From contig NW_027248277.1 of the NCBI RefSeq assembly GCF_041260155.1, positions 25,680,322 to 25,744,321 of the forward strand: a DNA stretch of 64,000 nucleotides, in the 5' to 3' direction. Of this stretch, positions 24,235 to 36,200 are shown piece after piece. Numbering within the stretch: the stretch's first letter is position 1; the number at the start of each line of letters is the position of its first letter. The notes below the pieces were generated by a model. That model saw only the letters and a program-made list of their open reading frames with translations, had not been told where the DNA came from and did no database searches. A program made the position numbers and the translations under genes. The stretch comes from Ptychodera flava. Taxonomy: Eukaryota > Hemichordata > Enteropneusta > Ptychoderidae.

Positions 24235-24560
24235 CCCCGGGATAGATATTCGGACTCCCGAACTTTTACAGTTTTCTCCTGAACTACCATTTGTGGGGGC
24301 TTATTTTGAAGCTCTTGGGGTAATAAAACTTTTTATCGTCTTCAATTTTTCGAACATCGAAACTTTTATTTTTCTCTATGGAGTTAACACAGGGGTGGCG
24401 GCCATTTTGAATTTCAAATATCAGTAAATCTTGGGTCACGTGTTTCGCTAGGTACCGAAAGTTGCATGATGACCCCCCCCCCCCCCTTCCACTCGACTTT
24501 AAATCTTGATTTTGAAAGAAAAAATTGAAATATTCCTTGGGGAAAGTTTCCGAGTCAAAT
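24235..24560 (+). repeat. Dispersed repeat family R1, copy 1
   Basis: Shares the core GTTAACACAGGGGTGGCGGC with the window end (63975) and a diverged form at 48097, plus upstream blocks such as TTTGTGGGGGCTTATTTTGAAGC-like sequence. No open frame is conserved. Origin (MITE, LINE tail or other) is unknown. Confidence 0.75.
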
Positions 24561-25521
24561 GTTACTGTTGGCCGTTCTCAGAAACAAAGATATATTCTAA
24601 TTAGCTAAATAATGAATGGGCGACATCCAGTGATAAGAAGATACTGAAAAATAAATACAAATTAATAAACAAGTCAAGGGATTCGAAATAGAAACAAATT
24701 ACTCCGTGTTTATTAAATGTGTTTCGAATTAGTAATTCCACTTCAAACATAGTCCAGACTAATCTGATATCAAAGTGCATATATTTTTGGGATGTTATCA
24801 AAAACGAAGATATTCTATCAAAAGTTGTAACTCCACAATAACGTCGTGATCAAGAGTCATTGTTTGGTTATGAAATAGATATAACTGATAGATATAGATA
24901 TCGATAGATTTTAATGTGAGCACTGAAACTTCAAATGCTCAGGTTATTCCATGCATTTCATGAACTGCCGCCCTTAAGGAAAAAGTCAAACAATTTAAAA
25001 AACTTACTGACAAAAAAGAGGAAGACATTGATGCTTTATGATGCACAAAGCATTGCAAAAATGGAAGTACCCTCAACATCAACACTGTATTACATTACTG
25101 GAAACTCCGTAGCTCCATTAATTCCACAACTACTAAATTCTGTAACTCCGTTAAATCAAAAAAGTGACAAATTCACTTGACCGTCACCATAAAGTCTGCA
25201 GTGGTCGACGCAATGCTTCTAGCCTCAATGTCAGTAAACAAGCCTTATAGGGCCAAGGGATGAACGAACTCATATACGGATAAATTGGCTGAGACGTCAA
25301 TATACTTGGTATTTTTGTTCAGGGAGGACAAAGTTGGCCTGTGCATATGCATTTTTGTTTTTTTTAGATTATTGACGTTACTTGGTATTGAAGGATTAAA
25401 TGAGACAGCATCCAATGCTTAGCATGTAGTTCTCAATCCAAATTTAAATTATATACAAAGAGCCTGTATTATATGGTTTCCGGAGATAACAAAATTTAGC
25501 GGAATAGATTAATTTTATAAC
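24561..25521. other. Spacer downstream of the P450 gene
   Basis: AT-rich; nothing recognised on either strand. Confidence 0.5.
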
Positions 25522-25690
25522 ATGCAATTAATTATTGATTTATCATCAGAATTCAAGTCATTTTCGAAGATATATTAGTGCAACATTCGATGATATAATC
25601 CTTTAAATATTTTTTCCAATAATATATTCTCCTTAATATATTTATACTCAAGCGTTTCTTTCCTTAGCAACCACTTCATATGGCACAAGA
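25522..25690 (-). pseudogene. Partial duplicate of the P450 gene's 3' end
   Basis: These bases match 26113-26276 closely, covering the last 11 P450 codons (PYEVVAKERNA and its stop) and about 120 bases of 3' flank. Upstream of the match on the minus strand the sequence is unrelated, so the heme-binding region is absent. The copy lies 591 bases downstream of the original and cannot encode a P450. Confidence 0.85.
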
Positions 25691-25699
25691 CAACTAATT

Positions 25700-25800
25700 C
25701 ATTTCCCATAGGCCACCGCACTAGCGTTGAGCTCGATTTTCCTATTTTAAAACATTCAGCTGCACGAATTCTCATAACAGGTGTTAGGTCAGTGTCAGCT
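25700..25800 (+). mobile_element. Possible small LINE C-terminal scrap
   Basis: The plus-strand frame reads ILKHSAARILITGVRSV, similar to the xQNSAARLVTGxR segment after the reverse transcriptase of CR1/L2 LINEs. It is too short for more than a hint. Confidence 0.25.
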
Positions 25801-26235
25801 TGACTACTGATGAATTTTTCGTGTGGGCAAGTCCACGGAAATTTTGAGATAGCGATGAAAATAGAGCCCTCAGTGGTGCTTTTGACAAAATACAGGCTTT
25901 TTGTTATGATTTCTATGGCCCCTAGAACTCCTCATATTACCACTGAATTCTTCGGCCGTTATTCACAACGTTCTGCATTTTGATTCAAGCAGAAAAATAT
26001 CTTTACAGAAATTCTTGACATTAAAGTTCAAACTAAATAGGCATCCATGCAGGTATCAAAACTTCAAGATCTGGACTATTTTCCTAACCCAGAAGTGAAT
26101 TAGTGGTCTTGTGCAATTAATTATCGATTTGTCATCAAAATTCAAGTCATTTTCGAAGACATATTAGTGCAACATTCAATGATATAATCCTTTAAATATT
26201 TTCCCAATAATATATTCTCCTTAATATAGTTATAC

Positions 26236-26489
26236 TCAAGCGTTTCTTTCCTTAGCAACCACTTCATATGGTGCATTTCTGATGACAAGATTATTTATTA
26301 CTGGCTTCAAGGGGGGTTTTTCCTTGCCTGGTGCTGGGAAGAAACAGAATTGCTGAAATAAGGAGGCAAATAGAAGAATCAATTGATTAATTGCAATTGT
26401 TTCTCCTGGACAAACACGGCGTCCTGCAGAGAATGGAATCAAGCTGGCATGCTTTGGCAAAGCCTTTCCATCATTGTCCAAGAATCGCT
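26236..26489 (-). CDS. P450 exon 9 (heme-binding loop, C-terminus, stop)
   Basis: Preceded by acceptor CTTTTACAG; starts with AG completing Glu421. Encodes RFLDNDGKALP, then FSAGRRVCPGE with the axial Cys447, and ends YEVVAKERNA plus stop. Its last codons and 3' flank are duplicated at 25522-25690. Confidence 0.95.
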
Positions 26490-29400
26490 CTGTAAAAGGA
26501 TAGAAACATATATAGTTTGATACTGACAACGCATCTTATTTTTGCTATTCAAAATATATCTCTCAATTGTCAATACTTTGTTTATAATATCTATAATAAT
26601 TTTGAGGTAGCTAGAGTAAAACTTATGTGACTATAAAAGTAAAATTTCAAATTTAGGCATTAAGAGTAGCTGAACAAAGCCAAGTCGCTGTATCACTTTG
26701 CAGTTTAATGACCAAAATTACCATCTAATCCTTATAGAGATGCTCTTGAGCCCCGCTATTAAACCATATTGCCTTTGAAAATATCGATTATAATATAAGT
26801 GCTCGTTCTATTCAATTCAATTCAGACGCGTACGCGTACATTTGCAAAGTCCGTTTTAGTCTCAACTCGAAAATATTATTAAGTTGTTTGTTTATCACCA
26901 ATTTTTAAAAATTGCCCTGAAGCATGTATCGGGTCAGCACTTTTACATAGCTTGTGTTTGATTCCACACGATCTTATCGACAAAATGTAAAAAGGTAAAG
27001 CTAATGGGGCTTTAACAAAGAGACAGTCCCTGTATTGGTTATAGAGTCTCATCGAAATATTTAATATGATGCAATGAACATTGGGTTTAAATGATTTATT
27101 ATCATAAGTTCATGCACTAGAAGGAGAGTTGCAGGTATAGCTAATAATGTACTGCCGTTGGCAGACGGTGATTATGCGACATGCAGCCAGAAACAATGTC
27201 AGCCAGAAACAATGTCTGAACCATACTGACCTGGGCGAAATTCTTCTGGTCTTTTCCAGTGCCTTTCATCGAAATGCACTTTCCAAAAGAAGGTCATAAT
27301 CTTGGTTCCTTTTGGAATGTTGTATCCACCTGAGTTGGCATAAAATAGGACAAAAAATATATAAATCTCTTATGTCAAGCAAAAGTTTATTTACGATCAC
27401 AATTTTTTAGCAGTACACTATAATGTCGACCATGGATGCATGCCTCAAGATTATTGGCAAGTAGTATATAAACTAAGGGACTACGCCCAAAGCACGTCAT
27501 TATTGATAACTTTATAGAATGTCCTCGCACAGCATTATTGAGAACTTATAGAATGCCATTGCACAGCATTATTGAGAACCTTAAAGAATGCCCTCGCACA
27601 TCATTATTGAGAACCTTATAGAATTCCCTCGCACATCATTATTGAGAACTCTGTAGAATTCCCTTGCACATCATTATTGAGAACTTTATATAATGCCCTC
27701 GCACAGCATTATTGAGAACTTTATAGAATTCCCTCGCACATCATTATTGAGAACTTTATAGAATGCCCTCGCACATCATTATTGAGGACTTTATAGAATG
27801 CCCTTGCATAGCATTATTGAGAACCTTATAGAATGCCCTCGCACATCATTATTGAGAACCTTATAGAATGCCCTCGCACATCATTTTTGAGATCTTTATA
27901 GAGTGCCCTCGCACATCATTATTGAGAACTTTACCTATTACTACAGAATGTAGTAATAGGTAGTAATAGTAGTAGTTTATTGCCATCAATGGCCTCCGTC
28001 CCATATACAAGTGTCGGCAAAATTATATATATACAGCAATCTGAATTTGAATGCTATACACGTAGTGATATGCTATCCATCGCGAATTGTCTTCCGCTTA
28101 AAAATGCCTCGAAAAAAAATTATAGAGAGTGAGTAAAGTTTTCTTCTGTTTGGATTTTGCATAACATAATTCTTGCATAAAATCTTTTGAATTTGTGAAT
28201 ATTTTCTTCTGTCTGAAAATAAACAGGTAGGTGTTCCTGTCTTAGATCACTATAAAACAGACTGAAATGGTACTAATCCTCATTTTCGTATAGATTACAC
28301 AGTGTACAAATTCTGTCTCTCAAGTGTTCCTCTTTCCCCCCTCTTTAATAGCTAACTGCAAAGTTCCACAACGAAAACGTGCAAAAACATTGATAAAAGT
28401 GAAACTACAATAACGAATAAAATTTGGTAAAATGTGGGTCTTCACACTACATTAAAATGAAGTTATATATCTGTCACCGCGAAACTCTGAAGATAGTGCT
28501 TTCATAGCAGAGGAGCACGTGCCAAAAATCATCTCTGACTTTTTAAAGAAAACATGAGAAGGATTGAAACGAGATCTCTTGTTGGAACACTGAGGTCAAA
28601 TAAATCTCAGATGTGCATCACCTCTGAGAATCTTAAAAGGGTAAGTGAAAAATAGTAAAAGTAAAAGTAACATTTTTGAAGCAGTTCTCAACAAACAGCT
28701 GGTTTCTTTTCTTGACAAGTACGATATTTTAATTGATACACAGTATTGATTTTGCAAACAGTACAGTCCTAAAGTTGCTCTCGCTGACATTGTTGCTGAT
28801 CTTACAGAGAAGATGGACCTTGGCTATGTTACATTAGGTATTTTGTTGATTTGAAACAAGCCTTTGACACTATAGATCATGACATCCTTCTTCACAAACT
28901 GCATCATTATGGAGTGCGGGGCAAATCAGTAAAAAAGTCATTTCATAGTTATCTAATAAAACGTAATCTTTTTGTAATTGTCAATGGTAAATCTTCTTAT
29001 TACAGGCAAATCAAATGTGGTGTTCCGCATGGTTCCATTGTGGTTCCGATCTTATTCTTGGTATATATTAACGATATTTGTAATTCAACTGACTATTTTA
29101 ATTGTAGACTTTATGCAGATGATACCAGCATTGTTAAATCTCTACGTACCCAGAATGTAAACCATACTCAAGTTAAAGCCATATTTAATGAAATTATCAG
29201 TTGGTGTACGGCCAGCAAACTCACAGTTAACGTTGACAAAACCAATTATATGATCATAAAGACACCTCGGCGAAACACCACACTTTAAGGAAATCTGTCA
29301 ATTGGGAATGATACAATAGAACATGTTACTTGTGCCAGCTATTTAGAGGTTACGATAGATTCATCTTTGCCATGGAAATATCATATACTAAAGGTTATCG

Positions 29401-30199
29401 AAGTAATTACACCCACATTTGGAATATTTACACGACGAAGATACTATCTTCAAAAATCAATTCTCATTCAACTATATAATGCTTTCATCTTACCTCATAT
29501 AATGTACTGTTTGAAAATCTGGGGAAACACTTTTTCCAGCTATTTAGAGCCAATTTTTCGCCTTCAGAAATGGATTGTTGGCTCAATTACCTTTTCTGAT
29601 TTTATTGTCAATTCCGAACCTGTTTTACCAACTGCTCTACCAACTGCTCTACTAACAGAGAACGACTTCAAGACAAGATACAGAAACCACATTACATCAT
29701 TCCGACATGTACGCTCCAGAAACTCCACCGAACTCAGTAAACACGTTTGGACGCTAAAGGACAATAACATCACGCACACTATCTCATGGAATGTCCTAGC
29801 CAAAGCCAAGCCATATGACAGTACTAACAAGCGGTGCAACCTTTGTTTAACAGAGAAGTTTATTATCATCCGCCATCCAGAATGTTCCAGGCTCAATACA
29901 AGAAATGAACTTGTGTCATCATGCCGTCACAGAAGCAAGACATTGTTGTGCAACAACTAGTAACTCCTAAATACATCCAACCAAGTAAATAAGTCCTCTC
30001 CGTGAACATGAATATTCATAGAAGCAGCAATATATTGTTATGCAACAACTGTCAATCTCAACCAAAATTCCACCATCTGCGTAACCAGCGATGTGTACCC
30101 CATGTAGATTCACTCCAGTCTAGTCTCCTGATGAGTGAGTCTCGCGACTCACGAAACAACGTTGTACAGATGAAATTGTAAAATCAATTCTCCAGCAAC

Positions 30200-30294
<95 letters not shown>

Positions 30295-33200
30295 TGTGTG
30301 TGTATGAGTGTGTGTGTGTGGTGTGTGTGTGTGTGTGGCTTTGAAATTTGATAAATAGTATTTGGTTAGATGGCGATCTTTTGGTGATTTAGGTTGTTTT
30401 ACAATGTTGCCACCGAAAGAAATATTACTAAATAAAAATTAACAAATTGTAAAAAATAATAATAAGGGGTTATTACAAGAAGTTTAGTCGATATGGCATC
30501 GTATTCTGGTGATTTGTGCAAATTTTGACGGGTAGAAACCATGAACAGTCTTTTCCTGATACGGTGTCAAAAGATCACTAGAAGAAAAATTACTCTTAAT
30601 CCTTACCGACTGAGGTATCCTCAAGCGTTTCATGTGGAACGCCGAGCGGTAAAACCGTTCTAATTCTCAGAACTTCGTTGATAACAGCTTCACAGTATGG
30701 TAATTTACCCTTGTCAGATAAAGACGGTGATCTGCCTTGTCCGATGACGTCATCGATTTCCTTCTGCACTTTTACTTGTACGTCAGGGTAGTTTACCAAG
30801 TAAGCCACGCAGAAGTTCAGTATATTAACGGTAGTGTCTATTCCGGCTATTTAATAAAAAGAAGATGAAGCATCTTAAGCAGCTATATACAAACATAGTC
30901 GAACATTCAGCATAATTTGGAAGATAACCTGGATTACCTGTACAGCCAGATTAACAGTGAAAACGTACACATGTAAAACAAGCGATTGAGTTGCATGTAA
31001 TATAGTTAGAGACATAAAGATCTTCCCGACATTTGCATTTGGGCGTGTGACGAACATTACATAGAAGCTGCGCACTTATATTGATGGTAAACACACCAAA
31101 CCTATACTATTTACATGTTGTCATGCCTTATGTAATATTCACAGCGCACGTCATCTATTGTCTCTATTGCAGATAAAACTTCAATTGCAGCATATCAAAT
31201 TGGTTGAAAACTTGAACAGGATATGATTAACATGTTACCTCCGAAGAAGTCTGAAAGCGAGTGGATGACGTTAAGATCTGTCAAAACATCAGCGATATTC
31301 TCACCGGCTGCTATTGCTTCTTTTTTGGTCTTCAGAATTTCGTAAATGAAATCTGAAGCGTTCTCTGAAAAAAACACAAAAACAAACACACAAAAACGGC
31401 AATCAGAAAAGCCTACCAGTGTAGTAAATTGCTATTTTATCGGAAATTGAAAGACAGAATGGTGTTTTACAGTCACGGTGATAGACACGGCAGCAATGCA
31501 TTACTTGTATGATTATAACTATGATTAAGTTAAACAGCTCAGTCACAATCAGGGTGCTCTAGACTGTTTCACTTTTGTCAAAATTTCATCTTGTAGATAC
31601 ATATCTAAATTTACTAAATTAACAAAGCTTGAGGTGTGGTACATATTTGCTTGAAAAGTTGTGAACCAAACTTTCTTAGTATTTCCATGGCAACCATTTC
31701 TTTATTGTGTTGGCACACCGTCACTGACGTTACAAAATATTATGTGTTGATGGAGAAATAACATAGTTAACTGTACAACATTTGTAAAACTATTGTTTTT
31801 GAAAGTTTAAGCAGAAAGTACATGCATCTGTTATATAAAATAAGGTGAATGTACGAGGATTTTACCCAGCGTTGCATGATTTCCTGCAAAATGATTTGTT
31901 ACGAAAAATAAAGAATTTTTCCTTTTGTTCTTCCCATGAGCTTACGATTCCTCTAGTTTACAGATTTGCCCTTTCATACATTTGAGATATTTTTACTGCA
32001 ATTGTTGAAGTCTTTAGAAAACATTAATAACACTTTCAGCAAAGTGGTGCTTTTTTTGTTAGTTTTATAGTCCTTTTTGTAGTATGGTAAAAGCGTCATG
32101 GACACTACACATTCAGGAATATGTATGTGAAACAAACTATTGTTTATTATAACCTGTAAAACTGTAAAAATAGTAGAAACATGACGAGAATAGGTCACAC
32201 ACAAATTTAAAAAAATTATTTAGGAAACATTGACATCAATACTATTTGTAGTCCTGGTATTTTTCAATAACCAGGAAATTTTATCAGAGATACAACACTA
32301 ATTGCAAACATTATTGAGATTATTGATATGTAAACAATGATAACTGGTATGTAGAAACTGCTACACAATGCAAAACTGTCCTATTAACACTATAAAGGGC
32401 ACAATAAATGATTTACTAAGCATTTTGTTTCCAACACATTAATTGTGATCTGTATTTCAGTAGCGTCACGGACACTACACACAAGAGGCAACTTCTTTAT
32501 CAGCTTTAACAGGGAATATTAAACACAAATGCTCTTCATAACCATATCGTCATATTAAACAAACTTGGTAGAGCTGATGTGTGGAGTTGCCCTCTTTTTC
32601 CTTCATTTTGATTGCTTTCTTAGGTGACGTTACAAGAACGGACACTCCATTTTATGAAAAGACCGTGTGTGATCTAACTCCAGTGTTCGAAATAACACCT
32701 GTCCGGCAGTCCGAGACTGGTTGTTTTTCTGCAGGACTTGTAAAATAAAAAAGTTACCAGTCCGGCGGACAGGTTTACTTTAGCGTGGGGAGTCTTCTTT
32801 AAAACTATGTCTGCACTTTTTTCTCCGGGTCCCATTCAAATTTTATGGCAAGACAGTTTTCTTTTCTGTAAATTAATCCTACTCAACAGCGCATAACAAA
32901 AATACTTGGGCACATAAAAGTAATCGCAGTTTGAGGACTGGTAAGTTTTTGGCAGGACAGGCAACTTTTTGAAGTTACCAGTCTTGGTGACTGGTTGATA
33001 TTTTCCACAAATTTCGAACACTGCTAACTCGAGGGCTAACAAATACGAGAATACCCTCCGGGGTATCCGTCGACTACCTCATATGTGACGCAGTAAAAAA
33101 AAACAGCAAAAACAAGGATCATTTCAACCATTATGTTTGTGTAAAAAATATTACATATTTTAACCATGGCTCTCACACGGAAACCATTGGGACAAAATAA

Positions 33201-36200
33201 ACTTCATCAAAGTTTAGTGCCTGAAACCAATTAACCAATCAAATAACGGTCTACTTTGACTTTGACGTAATGTAAATATACTCAAACCAGTAATCACATC
33301 TTGCCTTGCTACAAATAGAATAAGCTCAAAGTCTCATCAAACCAGTCTGAGACGAGCACAGATAGCGATGTCTCCGTATGTACAGTGTGCTCGCTTAAAT
33401 TGAGCACATAAGGGAGGACTCTTTCAACACAGGAGAGTGAACTGAAAATCACTACAGCTGAGCTTACTTCTGGGATGAACCCTTAACGACACTTCTCATG
33501 GTCTATAAAACGAGCATCTAAAACAAATCCTTCTTACGAAATCATAGCTCGTTAGGTAACTTTGACCAACATGTGAAGGAGAAAGTATTCCGTCGATATC
33601 CGGAACGACAACCGACAAATCCTGTGAGTTAATTCAAGCACACTTTGCCCACATCGCTCAAATAGTTAAACGTTAGCGGTTTGAACAACAGGGACTCTGA
33701 TTTTTTTTTTTTTTTGGTTAATTTGTCTCCATTTTATGCCACAACTTATCGTATAAAACCAAGATGCAATCTGTCATCGAATTGGTACTACAAACAACCA
33801 AACTAAAAAGATTGCTGAGCAATACAAAAAACATCATCCGGCAAAAAAAATCAAAAACTGAGAAAACTGCCATATAACTAATCAAAGTTGGCGGCATGAA
33901 TTAAATAAACCAATACTCTCCTCAGACTAAACCGAATTCAAAAACCGTTTATAGCAAAATATTGTCAACGAAACCATGAAACCTCGGAATGGCTAAAAAC
34001 AGAGAAGCAAGATAATGTATTTCTCGAACCAGCCTTTCACAACATGCTTTTCAAACACCGGAAAGCAGGCACCAATATCGAACCGAAATCTATTACAAAG
34101 TCCATGAAAAATTGACACAAAACCAAAAGTTCGGATGATCGATTTAAATGCCTAAAACAAACTAATCATTGATAGATTAGTACAACATTTACTGTTAACA
34201 TAACGAGCACTAGCAACGCTCAAAATATGCCTTAGAACAAAAATAGCGTCAATGACACTGTAGCTCCCATCCTGGACTATTTAGTGTTTGTTCTCTGGTC
34301 AGATATTTGAACATGTGTGAAAGGGATAAAGTGCATGAAGTGAAAATACTTAAATGAAATGTACTGGAGACAGTGAAATATGTTTAATGAAATTATTCAG
34401 AATATAAAATGGAAAAAATACAGAATTAGATATATCGAATACTGTGATACAACCATTAACTCAACAAGTCATTCACAATGACATAGTCCCCACTTGTAAT
34501 AGGAGTATTAGTCTTGATGGGGCAGGAAAATGTGGTCATTAAGAAGTATCACTGGAGTGTATATGTTGAGATCTACGGGCACATAGGTCTATGTCGTTGT
34601 TCCCAATTTGAAACACATGAGGCATGTCTAAGTTATGGTTCTAAATCGGGAAAAAGATCAGACCTCTAGCAGTATTGGCCAGCCAAGAAATACATATGCG
34701 CATTATAAATGAGGTACAAGATGTGACATCTTAAGGTCTAATATCCTATCAAAATTGGAGGGTATAGAACTTGTGGTTACTGAAATATGCATATATATGT
34801 ATAATCAAGGTCAAAGGTCATCGGGGTCACATGACATTTTGCAAAAAAAATTATATTGCTAATTAATCCCTATATGCCAAAAAATCAGATCTCTAGCTCT
34901 ATTCGCTTGCCCAGAATTAGATGTGTACATAATTAATGAGGTAAAGCGTGTGTTGTCATAAGGTCTCCCATCCTACTAAATACAAAGGACATAACAATAA
35001 TAATAATAATAATTTATTCTTCTAAAGCGTATAACATAGAATACACTATCTCTATACGCTGTACAGTTAAAATCTAAAAAAAAAATAGTTACACAACACA
35101 ATAAAATACATACAATGCATTGGTTCACTAGTCTATAAAATACACAAAGGTAAAACAATTTAAAATTTAAAAAACATTTTGTCAATAAAAAGTCTAAAAA
35201 GCTGTTTTAAAAAGGTAAGTTTTGACCTGCGATTTAAAATTATTAAAAGTGTTGGTTGATCGAATGGCCTCTGGTAGCTTGTTCCACAGCTTAGGAGCAC
35301 ACACTGAGAAAGCTCTGTCACCATAACTCTTATTCGTCTTAATTTTTGGCTGAATTAGTGATACACTGGAATTGCTCCTCATGTTTTCTCGTATCGGCAT
35401 CCTGACAGTTATTAGATCAGTGAGGTAGCGCGGCGCTGAATTACAATGAATAATTTTGAATGTTAGACAAAGAATTTTGAATTGAATTCGCTGCTCCACT
35501 GGCAGCCAGTGAAGAGCCTGCAGGACAGGAGTCATGTGACACCTATCCCTCACCCTAATCCTGGCTACCAGTCGAGCAGCAGAATTCTGTATGAGCTGTA
35601 ATTTATTTATTTCATAATCAGGTAGACCGAAAAGTAAGCTGTTACAGTAATCGATTCGGGACGTCACGAAAGCGTGAACCAATTTTTCTGCAGAATGCTG
35701 GTCCAAAAACTTGCGGATTTTTCCTATTCTCCATAGGGCGTGTGATGCAGCACAACACACACTAGCCACTTGTGGTGATAAAGTAGCACCGGAATCTAGG
35801 ATGACACCAAGGTCACGGACTTTATCAGATGGTCTTACAAAACTTTCACCAATCCGTATATCGGGTGCCAGCCCCCGCAATTCACTTTTCCTGTTCTTGG
35901 ACGAGAACCAGATTATTTCGGTCTTCGAGTCATTGAGTGCGAGCAAATTTGCTCGCATCCAATGACGGATCTCGTCCACACACGCCTCAATAGAAGCGGT
36001 GACAGAGCTCGTTGGGGAATCGCACGTGATATACAGCTGCGAGTCATCAGCAAAAATTACTGTCTGAAGTCCATGCCGAACAATAATGTCTTCGAGTGGA
36101 GACACGTACAAGGAGAACAAAGAGGGCCCCAGTACCGCCCCCTGTGGGACACCATACTTTAGCACGTGCGCGTTTGACACCATCGAGCCACCAATCGAGA

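Noticed and set aside
27498-27935. CRISPR-like array
   Set aside because: Repeats are contiguous with no unique spacers, and the context is an animal P450 intron; it is a minisatellite.
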